64,000 nt of DNA from Turbatrix aceti. Lineage: Eukaryota > Nematoda > Chromadorea > Rhabditida > Panagrolaimidae. The notes below the pieces were generated by a model, which made no database searches, was not told the DNA's origin, and saw only the letters and a list, made by a program, of their open reading frames with translations. Shown here piece by piece: positions 1 through 11,789 of this stretch (its first letter is position 1; every line of letters begins with the position of its first letter). Made by a program: the position numbers and the translations under genes. The stretch spans positions 5,298,739 through 5,362,738 of the forward strand of contig OZ017767.1 in NCBI GenBank assembly GCA_963969345.1. Reading direction: 5' to 3'.

Positions 1-1798
1 GCGGTTTTCCACTTTCCGAGGTGCGAAATGCCATCTGCACTTCTGGTAGAATAATCTTGTTGTCTGCCGCTTTTCCTTTGTATGTGCCGACTTCAATGAA
101 GTTGCATACCTCGGGTGCTGTCCAGACTACCGTCAAATTGGCGACTTGGCAAGCCTCCTGTGACAGTTGACATCGTGCCATATCGACAGCCGGTGACATC
201 ATTTGTCCTCGAGCTGCCCGAGCTAGCGCTCGCTCAACGACCACCGTTGTGTAAGTCAGATTGTGTTGACCCACGAAGGGGTATTCATCACCGGATAGGG
301 CAAACTCCGTGGTCCACTTATCCGTTGTCACTGGCCGAAGTGCAATACCATTGTAGCTTCCGGTAGCTGCGAAACTTTTGCAAGCTTCGACTGGTACGGG
401 TCGATGTATGGTGTGCGGTACAGTACTCCACGCCTGCTTTTTCCAGAATACGAAATAGGCCCAACGGGTGTAAACGACTTGCGTGCAGAGTACTATCGGA
501 ATTGGAGTCGGTGTCGTTTTCGGTACGAATAGACGTAGGTTTACGGCTTTCCAGTCATCTGGTGGAATCGGCGCACAATCAACGTGTTTCGGCTTGGCTA
601 TGACTTTCTTTGCGACCTGGTGTTCCGGAAGGCATGATGTTACCAGAGCCTGTTGTGTTGAGTGCAGAGCGACAACCTCGTTGGTGGCGTCACGTAGGAA
701 TGTGTCATCCTGCTTTGCTGTGTCCACTGCCGCTGTTGGAGTTAGCAGCATTGTGAACATGACTGCCACGACCGCCAGAAGAGGCAACGTCTGATTGAAT
801 CCACGGCCGCGACCACGTTGTTGTCCGCGACCACGTCCGCGTTGACCTCCTCGGCCACGACCGCGACCACGACCAGCGTTGTTACCGTAGTCGTTAAAGT
901 TGTTATCTTGTCGCCATGGTCGTCGATTGCCGGCATTGTTCTGGTAGCCTTGTTGATTGTTTTGCCAACGTTGGAACTGTCCCGGGTTGCTGTTTCCGTA
1001 ACCTCGCCAAGAATTTCCACGCCGTTGCCATCCGCCGCGCGAGGATACACCGTTGTTCGTGCGTCGATTTTGGAGATCCAGGCGGGCGAATGCAATAATT
1101 GCGTCCTCTTCCTCCTGCCCTTCTTGGAGTACGGCTTCTTGTTCAGCGGCCATGTTGATCTCCTCGTCGAGCGTGGCGGCCGCCGGCCGGTTGCGTACCA
1201 ATTGCCTCAGTTTTGGTTGCAGGTTGTACCGTAGTGTCTCCTTTATTAGTTGGTCCTTCACCTCTTGGGTGAAGTTTGCTTCCGGATACGCCGTATCCGC
1301 CAAGTCTCGCATTGCCTGTGCGAGCTCCATTACTGATTCTCCAACCTTTTGTTTCCTGTTGGCCAGCTGGTTCCGGGCTCGTTCTGGAGCGTTGTTTTTC
1401 GGAAGGCGAGCGGCCCATTCAGCCAGTGCATCTTCCCATTCTTCTTTGTGGTCGTCGGGGACCTGTTCCCACGCGGCCAGTGGCGAGCCGCGCAGGTAAA
1501 TAGGGAAGATCTCAACGAGCTCCTCCGGGTCCCATGCTGATGCTGTGGCCAGCCGGTTGAAGAGTTTGATAAAGGCGGGCAAACTTGTTGAGCCGTCAAA
1601 CGGGGCGAGCTCGTGGAACGGACGATTTCGCCTTCGCTGGGCCATTTCCTGTCGAGCTTCCTGCACTTCTTCTTGTTCCTCGTCGTTATTTCCGAAGAAA
1701 TAACCCAAGACGCTGTTGTTGGCCAGAGTGGGGTTCTGTAATCGGCGTCGGGCTTTAGGTTCGTTATAAGGGATCACGCGCTGGTTCCGTAATATCAT
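1..1798 (-). CDS. Retroelement Gag-like ORF fused in frame to a possible envelope-like domain (partial)
   Basis: Read on the minus strand, one frame stays open from the ATG at 1798 to the window edge (about 599 codons, no stop). Residues about 60-240 resemble a retrotransposon Gag core: a short 'PFDGS' block, then a W/L-rich helical stretch. Residues about 308-335 are RG-rich (repeated RGRG), a nucleic-acid-binding tail without a CCHC knuckle. A hydrophobic segment of about 20 residues (plus-strand 722-783) follows at once and looks like a signal or anchor. The remaining 240 residues hold spaced Cys and Trp and NLT glycosylation sites, as in a glycoprotein ectodomain. No protease, reverse transcriptase or integrase motif lies between. 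Gag identity is fairly secure; 'envelope-like' is inferred from layout, not from a family match. The downstream end is outside the window. Confidence 0.6.
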   Translation of the reverse strand, partial: MILRNQRVIPYNEPKARRRLQNPTLANNSVLGYFFGNNDEEQEEVQEARQEMAQRRRNRPFHELAPFDGSTSLPAFIKLFNRLATASAWDPEELVEIFPIYLRGSPLAAWEQVPDDHKEEWEDALAEWAARLPKNNAPERARNQLANRKQKVGESVMELAQAMRDLADTAYPEANFTQEVKDQLIKETLRYNLQPKLRQLVRNRPAAATLDEEINMAAEQEAVLQEGQEEEDAIIAFARLDLQNRRTNNGVSSRGGWQRRGNSWRGYGNSNPGQFQRWQNNQQGYQNNAGNRRPWRQDNNFNDYGNNAGRGRGRGRGGQRGRGRGQQRGRGRGFNQTLPLLAVVAVMFTMLLTPTAAVDTAKQDDTFLRDATNEVVALHSTQQALVTSCLPEHQVAKKVIAKPKHVDCAPIPPDDWKAVNLRLFVPKTTPTPIPIVLCTQVVYTRWAYFVFWKKQAWSTVPHTIHRPVPVEACKSFAATGSYNGIALRPVTTDKWTTEFALSGDEYPFVGQHNLTYTTVVVERALARAARGQMMSPAVDMARCQLSQEACQVANLTVVWTAPEVCNFIEVGTYKGKAADNKIILPEVQMAFRTSESGKP

Positions 1799-1999
1799 AC
1801 TACCACACGCGAGATGACAACAACCGCGCCGCCGGGGAGTGTGAATGTCGCTGTCAAGTTTATTCTCCCTTTCTTGTTGTTCTTCTCCGCCTTTCGGGAT
1901 GATGTTTGATGCATTTGAGGTTATTGCCAGATTTCTGATGCCTTATTTTTATTTTTGGAAACACAGTAGGCCGCCGTACACTACACGTAACACAATCAC
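1799..1999. other. Leader region upstream of the Gag-like ORF
   Basis: This should be the leader or LTR-proximal part of the retroelement. I could not identify an LTR boundary or a tRNA primer-binding site. The MITE target duplication begins at 1992. Confidence 0.3.
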
Positions 2000-2293
2000 C
2001 AAGGGTGTCAACGGGCCGAATTTTTGTTGGCCATTTTTTTGTGGGCCGGCCCGCCTTTTTACCAAAGGGTAAAATTGAAGCAAAATTTACTAAACTTTTT
2101 TCAATTTGTTGAAAAATATGAGTTGAAAAGGTAAAAATACACGTTGTTATTCATAATGGGGGAGGATTACTCAAAATGAGCAAGTTTTTGGTACATTTCT
2201 GACTGTTTTGAATAAATTTTGTACTAAAATTTTCTTTTTTTTTAAACCGGGCCGCGGGTTTTCCGGGCCGGCTTGGCCCGATTGACACCCTTG
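2000..2293. mobile_element. hAT-type MITE with perfect 8-bp target site duplication
   Basis: A 294-bp non-coding element has inverted ends starting CAAGGGTGTCAA and then GC-rich CGGGCC blocks. The left end is at 2000 and the matching reverse complement ends at 2293. The 8 bases before it (ACAATCAC, 1992-1999) are repeated exactly after it (2294-2301). An 8-bp duplication with CA...TG ends is characteristic of hAT transposases. There is no ORF, so it must have been moved in trans. Confidence 0.85.
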
Positions 2294-2341
2294 ACAATCA
2301 CAATTTTGTTGCTTTTTGTTTTCAATCGTTACTTTCGTGCG

Positions 2342-5300
2342 CGGATCCAATATTTTACCGGCACAGGTATGCATAAAATCCAGGATGTGAAAATCGGCAA
2401 AATGTTTGCTGTCATCTTGTTCTCCATCAAAAAAGCTCTCGAAATCACCTACCCCGGGGTTCGTATCGAAATTTTGAAGGGTAAATAGTTCACTTGGAAA
2501 ATTAATATTTTTGTACGCGTGATTAAATAAGCTTAAGTTTTGAAGTGAACTGGAGGCGACAAATGGCGTCCGATCTGGATCCTGAAAATTGATTCCGACT
2601 CAACTTTTTACGCTTGTTCCAACGGGGCTACACTCGAGGCATAATAATGCATCCTACAATCTGTTTTTCCGGATCCAATATTTTACCGGCACAGGTATGC
2701 ATAAAATCCAGGATGTGAAAATCGGCAAAATGTTTGCTGTCATCTTGTTCTCCATCAAAAAAGCTCTCGAAATCACCTACCCCGGGGTTCGTATCGAAAT
2801 TTTGAAGGGTAAATAGTTCACTTGGAAAATTAATATTTTTGTACGCGTGATTAAATAAGCTTAAGTTTTGAAGTGAACTGGAGGCGACAAATGGCGTCCG
2901 ATCTGGATCCTGAAAATTGATTCCGACTCAACTTTTTACGCTTGTTCCAACGGGGCTACACTCGAGGCATAATAATGCATCCTACAATCTGTTTTTCCGG
3001 ATCCAATATTTTACCGGCACAGGTATGCATAAAATCCAGGATGTGAAAATCGGCAAAATGTTTGCTGTCATCTTGTTCTCCATCAAAAAAGCTCTCGAAA
3101 TCACCTACCCCGGGGTTCGTATCGAAATTTTGAAGGGTAAATAGTTCACTTGGAAAATTTATATTTTTGTACGCGTGATTAAATAAGCTTAAGTTTTGAA
3201 GTGAACTGGAGGCGACAAATGGCGTCCGATCTGGATCCTGAAAATTGATTCCGACTCAACTTTTTACGCTTGTTCCAACGGGGCTACACTCGAGGCATAA
3301 TAATGCATCCTACAATCTGTTTTTCCGGATCCAATATTTTACCGGCACAGGTATGCATAAAATCCAGGATGTGAAAATCGGCAAAATGTTTGCTGTCATC
3401 TTGTTCTCCATCAAAAAAGCTCTCGAAATCACCTACCCCGGGGTTCGTATCGAAATTTTGAAGGGTAAATAGTTCACTTGGAAAATTAATATTTTTGTAC
3501 GCGTGATTAAATAAGCTTAAGTTTTGAAGTGAACTGGAGGCGACAAATGGCGTCCGATCTGGATCCTGAAAATTGATTCCGACTCAACTTTTTACGCTTG
3601 TTCCAACGGGGCTACACTCGAGGCATAATAATGCATCCTACAATCTGTTTTTCCGGATCCAATATTTTACCGGCACAGGTATGCATAAAATCCAGGATGT
3701 GAAAATCGGCAAAATGTTTGCTGTCATCTTGTTCTCCATCAAAAAAGCTCTCGAAATCACCTACCCCGGGGTTCGTATCGAAATTTTGAAGGGTAAATAG
3801 TTCACTTGGAAAATTTATATTTTTGTACGCGTGATTAAATAAGCTTAAGTTTTGAAGTGAACTGGAGGCGACAAATGGCGTCCGATCTGGATCCTGAAAA
3901 TTGATTCCGACTCAACTTTTTACGCTTGTTCCAACGGGGCTACACTCGAGGCATAATAATGCATCCTACAATCTGTTTTTCCGGATCCAATATTTTACCG
4001 GCACAGGTATGCATAAAATCCAGGATGTGAAAATCGGCAAAATGTTTGCTGTCATCTTGTTCTCCATCAAAAAAGCTCTCGAAATCACCTACCCCGGGGT
4101 TCGTATCGAAATTTTGAAGGGTAAATAGTTCACTTGGAAAATTTATATTTTTGTACGCGTGATTAAATAAGCTTAAGTTTTGAAGTGAACTGGAGGCGAC
4201 AAATGGCGTCCGATCTGGATCCTGAAAATTGATTCCGACTCAACTTTTTACGCTTGTTCCAACGGGGCTACACTCGAGGCATAATAATGCATCCTACAAT
4301 CTGTTTTTCCGGATCCAATATTTTACCGGCACAGGTATGCATAAAATCCAGGATGTGAAAATCGGCAAAATGTTTGCTGTCATCTTGTTCTCCATCAAAA
4401 AAGCTCTCGAAATCACCTACCCCGGGGTTCGTATCGAAATTTTGAAGGGTAAATAGTTCACTTGGAAAATTAATATTTTTGTACGCGTGATTAAATAAGC
4501 TTAAGTTTTGAAGTGAACTGGAGGCGACAAATGGCGTCCGATCTGGATCCTGAAAATTGATTCCGACTCAACTTTTTACGCTTGTTCCAACGGGGCTACA
4601 CTCGAGGCATAATAATGCATCCTACAATCTGTTTTTCCGGATCCAATATTTTACCGGCACAGGTATGCATAAAATCCAGGATGTGAAAATCGGCAAAATG
4701 TTTGCTGTCATCTTGTTCTCCATCAAAAAAGCTCTCGAAATCACCTACCCCGGGGTTCGTATCGAAATTTTGAAGGGTAAATAGTTCACTTGGAAAATTT
4801 ATATTTTTGTACGCGTGATTAAATAAGCTTAAGTTTTGAAGTGAACTGGAGGCGACAAATGGCGTCCGATCTGGATCCTGAAAATTGATTCCGACTCAAC
4901 TTTTTACGCTTGTTCCAACGGGGCTACACTCGAGGCATAATAATGCATCCTACAATCTGTTTTTCCGGATCCAATATTTTACCGGCACAGGTATGCATAA
5001 AATCCAGGATGTGAAAATCGGCAAAATGTTTGCTGTCATCTTGTTCTCCATCAAAAAAGCTCTCGAAATCACCTACCCCGGGGTTCGTATCGAAATTTTG
5101 AAGGGTAAATAGTTCACTTGGAAAATTAATATTTTTGTACGCGTGATTAAATAAGCTTAAGTTTTGAAGTGAACTGGAGGCGACAAATGGCGTCCGATCT
5201 GGATCCTGAAAATTGATTCCGACTCAACTTTTTACGCTTGTTCCAACGGGGCTACACTCGAGGCATAATAATGCATCCTACAATCTGTTTTTCCGGATCC

Positions 5301-7037
5301 AATATTTTACCGGCACAGGTATGCATAAAATCCAGGATGTGAAAATCGGCAAAATGTTTGCTGTCATCTTGTTCTCCATCAAAAAAGCTCTCGAAATCAC
5401 CTACCCCGGGGTTCGTATCGAAATTTTGAAGGGTAAATAGTTCACTTGGAAAATTAATATTTTTGTACGCGTGATTAAATAAGCTTAAGTTTTGAAGTGA
5501 ACTGGAGGCGACAAATGGCGTCCGATCTGGATCCTGAAAATTGATTCCGACTCAACTTTTTACGCTTGTTCCAACGGGGCTACACTCGAGGCATAATAAT
5601 GCATCCTACAATCTGTTTTTCCGGATCCAATATTTTACCGGCACAGGTATGCATAAAATCCAGGATGTGAAAATCGGCAAAATGTTTGCTGTCATCTTGT
5701 TCTCCATCAAAAAAGCTCTCGAAATCACCTACCCCGGGGTTCGTATCGAAATTTTGAAGGGTAAATAGTTCACTTGGAAAATTAATATTTTTGTACGCGT
5801 GATTAAATAAGCTTAAGTTTTGAAGTGAACTGGAGGCGACAAATGGCGTCCGATCTGGATCCTGAAAATTGATTCCGACTCAACTTTTTACGCTTGTTCC
5901 AACGGGGCTACACTCGAGGCATAATAATGCATCCTACAATCTGTTTTTCCGGATCCAATATTTTACCGGCACAGGTATGCATAAAATCCAGGATGTGAAA
6001 ATCGGCAAAATGTTTGCTGTCATCTTGTTCTCCATCAAAAAAGCTCTCGAAATCACCTACCCCGGGGTTCGTATCGAAATTTTGAAGGGTAAATAGTTCA
6101 CTTGGAAAATTTATATTTTTGTACGCGTGATTAAATAAGCTTAAGTTTTGAAGTGAACTGGAGGCGACAAATGGCGTCCGATCTGGATCCTGAAAATTGA
6201 TTCCGACTCAACTTTTTACGCTTGTTCCAACGGGGCTACACTCGAGGCATAATAATGCATCCTACAATCTGTTTTTCCGGATCCAATATTTTACCGGCAC
6301 AGGTATGCATAAAATCCAGGATGTGAAAATCGGCAAAATGTTTGCTGTCATCTTGTTCTCCATCAAAAAAGCTCTCGAAATCACCTACCCCGGGGTTCGT
6401 ATCGAAATTTTGAAGGGTAAATAGTTCACTTGGAAAATTTATATTTTTGTACGCGTGATTAAATAAGCTTAAGTTTTGAAGTGAACTGGAGGCGACAAAT
6501 GGCGTCCGATCTGGATCCTGAAAATTGATTCCGACTCAACTTTTTACGCTTGTTCCAACGGGGCTACACTCGAGGCATAATAATGCATCCTACAATCTGT
6601 TTTTCCGGATCCAATATTTTACCGGCACAGGTATGCATAAAATCCAGGATGTGAAAATCGGCAAAATGTTTGCTGTCATCTTGTTCTCCATCAAAAAAGC
6701 TCTCGAAATCACCTACCCCGGGGTTCGTATCGAAATTTTGAAGGGTAAATAGTTCACTTGGAAAATTTATATTTTTGTACGCGTGATTAAATAAGCTTAA
6801 GTTTTGAAGTGAACTGGAGGCGACAAATGGCGTCCGATCTGGATCCTGAAAATTGATTCCGACTCAACTTTTTACGCTTGTTCCAACGGGGCTACACTCG
6901 AGGCATAATAATGCATCCTACAATCTGTTTTTCCGGATCCAATATTTTACCGGCACAGGTATGCATAAAATCCAGGATGTGAAAATCGGCAAAATGTTTG
7001 CTGTCATCTTGTTCTCCATCAAAAAAGCTCTCGAAAT
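2342..7037. repeat. Satellite array, 328-bp monomer, 14.3 copies
   Basis: A 328-bp unit is repeated head to tail with constant spacing. By eye the copies differ at one biallelic position only (2504 and every 328 bp after it; A or T in the order AATATTATAAATTT). Each unit has two BamHI sites and one each for HindIII, XhoI, MluI and SmaI. The array starts at the first GGATCC (2343) and stops inside the fifteenth copy at 7037. Each unit contains short open frames, including a 39-codon ATG frame and a 9-codon ATG frame, but their identity across copies reflects DNA homogenisation and is not evidence of coding. Confidence 0.97.
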
Positions 7038-7776
7038 TTTTTTCTTTTTTCTACTCGGAGGAACTGTGTTCGGCATTTTGACTGTGTCCAACATTGTCAA
7101 AAATGTTTGCTCGAACAAAATATCCTTGTAGTCAATTTCTGGTATATCCGTACTACTTGATCGTTATCATCCAACACTCAAAAATTCATCGACGATTCGG
7201 TGAATCTTCGGTCACACTGTTTACTAAATGATGTGTGGAACTCGTTAACCCCCAGGTGTTTGTTGTGATAGCGATGTTTTCTTAACTTTCCCCACGATCT
7301 AGACCATTGAAGTTTTCCGTGATCAACAATTGAAGTATTTTCAAAAAAAGGCCATGACCGTCAAAGGCTGTACGTATCCACCGAGAAATCCGTAGCAACC
7401 GCCTTTGCTGACAACAATCATCCATGCAATAACTATTTGATTCCAGAACAGATACGTTTAGTCACTCTATACAATCTGACTGGACAACAAAGAAGCTAGC
7501 TGACTGGAATAAGTCCGTGGGCGGTAGCACATTCACATTGGAATAAAGTCAATGAAAATAACCGTCCCAATTTTGAACAGGTTGCATAAAAATTGAAAAA
7601 TAACCGGGTCATTTTTTTTATTTTCAGTTGAATGTCCCCCTTTTTGGTCCAAATTTGCATGCGTATTTCACGATTTTTATGCGGTTCAAAATTTAAGGGA
7701 CGCTTGAAAATGTCAAAAGTAACCGCTGCATAACCCGGTGATTTTAAATCGAGTAAAATAACCGGGCCGCATTTGA
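7038..7776. other. Non-coding A/T-rich stretch
   Basis: No gene is seen. A short word AATAACCG recurs four times between about 7555 and 7765, which suggests decayed repeat DNA. Confidence 0.5.
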
Positions 7777-8287
7777 CAAAATTGTTAGAGCAAGTCCTGA
7801 GCTTTCAAACAAGCCATCAACGGCACAAAATGTTGGTTTTCGGCACAGCTGCAGGTCTACGAAGTTTTAGTTTTGAATTGCCCATTGCAGCCGTTTTAGG
7901 TTTCCGAGAAAGATGCTACAACATCAAAAACTCCATAAGGTCGGTGCAAAATAGCTGAAAACAAGCACACTCAAAAAAGAAATCTGCTCCTCCACATTCA
8001 AAATTTCCATAAATTTTTGCGTTGCGCTCCGTTTTTAAAGGGTAAAACAGTTATTGTCCCAGATCCTCACTTTTGTGCTTCATTCATAAAACGGCACTTG
8101 TCATACATGCTGACACCGACCGTATGGAGCTTTTGATGTTGTAAATAGCATCTTTCTCGGAAACCTACAACGGCTGCCATAAACGATTCAAAACTAAAAC
8201 TTGGTAGACCTGCAGCTGTGCCGAAAATAATCATTTGTGTGCCGTTGATGGCTTGTTTGAAAGCTCAGGACTTGCCCTAACAATTTT
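7777..8287. repeat. Foldback inverted repeat, arms of about 175 bp
   Basis: The left arm 7777-7949 matches the reverse complement of 8111-8287 with scattered mismatches and small indels. The spacer is about 160 bp. No coding frame spans it. It looks like a foldback or MITE-type element. Confidence 0.85.
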
Positions 8288-8349
8288 GGCAGATGCAATT
8301 ATTGAAGAATCAAAAATGTCAATGCGCGAAGCTGCCAAAGTCAACACAA

Positions 8350-9300
8350 TACGTGCACTGCATGCGCCTTTCTATCAAACAAGAGAAAAAGAAGCGCGCG
8401 CGAGCGTGAAGGGAGTTATGTTCAAAAAAAGATCATGAAGCTGTTTTTAAATTTTTTTGCCTGCGGTCACTTGGATATGTTTGGGCATGTCCCAAAGATT
8501 GTTTTAAGCCACTCGCGGCTTCTGTAGGATTTTTTTGGGCAATGCTGGAGGCATTGAAAGATCATGAAACTTCGAAGTGCCGTAACTCACCAAAACCCTT
8601 GGCGATTTTGAAAAACTCTCTACCACGCTTTTCATTATGCCGAAAAGAATCAGTATGCAAAACAGGAGGCATCAAAATATGCGCGTATTCGATTTACATC
8701 AAAAATTAGATCACCACTGGTTTACCAGCTTAGAAACGCGCACGCGCTTTGCAATAGCGGACTCTCTTGGGGTTCTCACAACGAATAAACTCGGCGATCA
8801 GTCCAAATCTGGACGGGCACCACTTTTTCACCTTCTGATTTCTTTGTTTTTATTTGACTTTTTTAAGTTTTTATTAATTACTATGGCAATAATAAACGTT
8901 TTCGCACAAATTTTTCAACGCGTGCGTATTTTCAAGCTGGTAATCTAATTTTTGATGTAAATCGAATACGCGCATATTTTGATGCCTCCTGTTTTGCATA
9001 CTGATTCTTTTCGGCATAATGAAAAGCGTGGTAGAGAGTTTTTCAAAATCGCCAAGGGTTTTGGTGAGTTACGGCACTTCGAAGTTTCATGATCTTTCAA
9101 TGCCTCCAGCATTGCCCAAAAAAATCCTACAGGAGCCGCGAGTGGCTTAAAACAATCTTTGGGACATGCCCAAGCCTACCGAAGAGACCGTAAGCAAAAA
9201 ACTCTATTACGGGCTTCAGGGCGTTTTTTTGAACATGACTCTCTCTGAAAATGCACGCGCGCGCTCTATTGATAAAAAATAAGGGGAAGGCGCATGCAGT
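8350..9300. repeat. Second, larger foldback inverted repeat
   Basis: The inner arms 8482-8711 and 8943-9173 are near-perfect reverse complements. Weaker pairing extends outwards to about 8350 and 9300, including a CATGCGCC-bearing block. The spacer is about 230 bp. No gene is supported; the open frames within it are by-products. Confidence 0.9.
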
Positions 9301-9356
9301 GTACGTGTGAATGAACGCTGTTTTACGCTCCATTGTCGTGAAAGTGAGTGCTGTGG

Positions 9357-9918
9357 CAAGGTGTTGCATTTGAACTATTTACGCTAGCAGGGCAGAACGA
9401 AGAATAGTCCGAGTAAGCAGTACTTATTTTGCACTGCTTATTTTCTTTATTTTAAGCAATGAATTATTGTCATGAAAATAAGAACAAGCAAATCGGGCGG
9501 TTCTTATTTTCATGATTTTGATACCTCATTAGAATAAAGCAGCTTTTAAGCGATTTTTAATTTGCGATTTTTAAAAAATCGCTAAATATTCTGATCATGA
9601 AGTAAAAATTTTTGCATCAAAATCAAAAAAAACAATTGCTGAAATGCACTTTTCGTGTTCAGACCCAACGAGATATTTTATTGCAAAAAATTTACATGCG
9701 GGTTATTTTTCTCCCCCTAATGTCGAAAATAAGCAAAATAAGCAGGTCTGGAAACCAGCAGTATTATTTTTTTGAAAATAATTCACTGCCCATTTTTGAA
9801 CAAAATAAGTTGTCCCAATAGTCGCAGATTATTTTGCGCTGCTTGTGCTACGCAGCATCGAACATTTACATTGGCAGGATTAAACAGCAAAAATAAGCTA
9901 TCCAAATGCAACACCTTG
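9357..9918. mobile_element. Putative non-autonomous DNA transposon, 16-bp perfect TIR
   Basis: CAAGGTGTTGCATTTG at 9357-9372 is matched exactly in inverted orientation at 9903-9918. The interior has several subterminal AATAAGC or GCTTATT words and a perfect hairpin (TCATGAAAATAAGAAC and its complement, about 9471-9516). Flanking 8-mers do not match, so the target duplication is lost or the boundary is imperfect. A near-copy of one end occurs as a tiny insertion at 16029-16055. Confidence 0.6.
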
Positions 9919-11789
9919 TTCACAACCAGGGTTTTTGACCGCGGAAACGATGCGAGCGGTAGGAGACAGAAAAAATATGGAGCGGAGGCGGAGCGAGCGA
10001 GAAAATTAAAAAAAAAAATTAAGTGCGCTCCTGAATTAAAAACTAAACTCTCTCCATCAATCAGTGACGAAAAAAACTACCTCCACACCTTAGATGTCCA
10101 ACAAACTGAACTTATAAAAAGTGGACAACAATCTCTGCCCTACGATTCAACATGATCTGGTTACGAGAATCAAATTGAGAATCCTAACTAGTAGCTGAAC
10201 CGGAAGACGACAATGAATGAAGATTTTCGTCGACAACAAATCAAACTGATTATTTCGGCGCAAAAGTCGACTGAAGAAGCGGCTCCGTTGATTCTCTGCT
10301 GTACTTTTTCTGTGGATCATTTTGTCCCCGAATCCCCGCCCCAAAAATTTTATTAGTCGTTAAAAAAATGCACCTCTGGCGGCATCGGCGCGTCATCCAT
10401 TTGATAACAGGGCGCTGACACGAAACTCCGCGCAAAAGTGTAATCATGACAAAAAATGTAAGAAAAGTTGAAAAAAAACTATGACAAGGTTACTGGACGA
10501 GTGTGGCGCTCGTCTGATCCGTTGCATGGCTTCCTGGTCGCCGCAGGCACTGTATGGTTCATCTGGATGACCACTTCCTCGTAGAAGTGATGTGCACGCC
10601 GTGAAGTACCCGATGATGATGCACCTGTGGGTAGGCGACTGATTTGGGCAGGTGTACATTGTACACTGCGGCTTTGGGATGATGTATCGAGTGACTGCCA
10701 GCTCGGAAGCAGTCGATCTGTAGGAATTATTCTGAAAAAAATAGTTTTTCAATTTCTTGTTCATTTTATAAAATCCCGTTTCCACAAATATCAAAATCAG
10801 GTTTACATTCTATTGTAAATTTTTTTGGTTGTAATAAATATTATAATAAAACCCAGTTTCAAAAAAGTGCAACGCTTTTAGTTCAAAAAAAAGTCCAATG
10901 AAAATTTCAAAAAGGTATTGCTTTTCAAACTCTTATAATTTTTTGTAAAATTCCAAGGCTCAAAAAAACATACCAACACTGTCTCAAAATTCAGCCGCTT
11001 CTTCCATTTCTTCGTTTGAAGTGCCAAATGAAAACGTCAATTGGATTCCGATTCGCCGATTTGCTTTCCGCAAAGCAAAGAATCAACTCCAGTGCGGGAA
11101 TCACTGGGAAACGACCCCGAAAAGCGTGGATTTGCCAGATCCAGCATAACGTCAGTCATCTTTTGACTGGTCGATTGCACCTCTTATTTTGACTGGTCGA
11201 TTGCGTCAGTCATCTTTTGCCGCTTCTGCGCAAATTGGGACTTCTGCGTAGTCCGATGAACATCGCAAGAGCATTCAATGTCATGCGCGTGGTTGCCAAA
11301 ACCACTTGTTCCATTCTTGCCAGCTGCACTTGTTACCGCGCCGCTATTGTCACGATAGCCACTCAATGCCTGTTGATGCCACCGACTTGCCGCCGTTGTA
11401 CATATTCGTGGACGTGATTGACCCCTGTTGCCGAGTTGATTTCAGTGACGCCAATGCCGACCCTTTTGACGAATTCTGATGATGCTGACTTGGTGCCTAT
11501 CAAGACGGAGAGGGGGGGGAAGAAGTCGGGGACAATACTCGTCAAAGTCAGGTAAAAGTTATTCCTGCCGGCATCAAACCCAGTCGAGAACGACCAATTT
11601 AAATTTCAAAACGGGCGAAAAATTTTCGGGGCAAGAAAGGGTCTTTTTATGGTTAAGGGGAAGGATAACTAGTGCCTAACATCTGGTCTAATTATAACAA
11701 ACCACTGAGTAATAGCGAAATAAATGAATAAATAAAAACTAGTGCCTGCAGGCTTCATTTGTGAAAAACCAGTATCATTGTAAAAAGAT
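9919..11789. other. Intergenic, no gene recognised
   Basis: Only short frames without family resemblance occur here. At 11150-11220 two short motifs, CGTCAGTCATCTTTTG and TTTTGACTGGTCGATTGC, are each present twice. Confidence 0.5.

Noticed and set aside
742..1599. Short alternative frames on both strands over the Gag-like region
   Set aside because: They overlap the single long open minus-strand frame and have no domain; they are by-products of it.
2342..7037. CRISPR-like regular array
   Set aside because: The whole 328-bp unit repeats; there are no unique spacers, and the DNA is eukaryotic.
2589..7131. Fourteen identical 75-codon frames in the satellite
   Set aside because: They begin at TTG, not ATG, and their identity follows from DNA homogenisation. 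No family resemblance.
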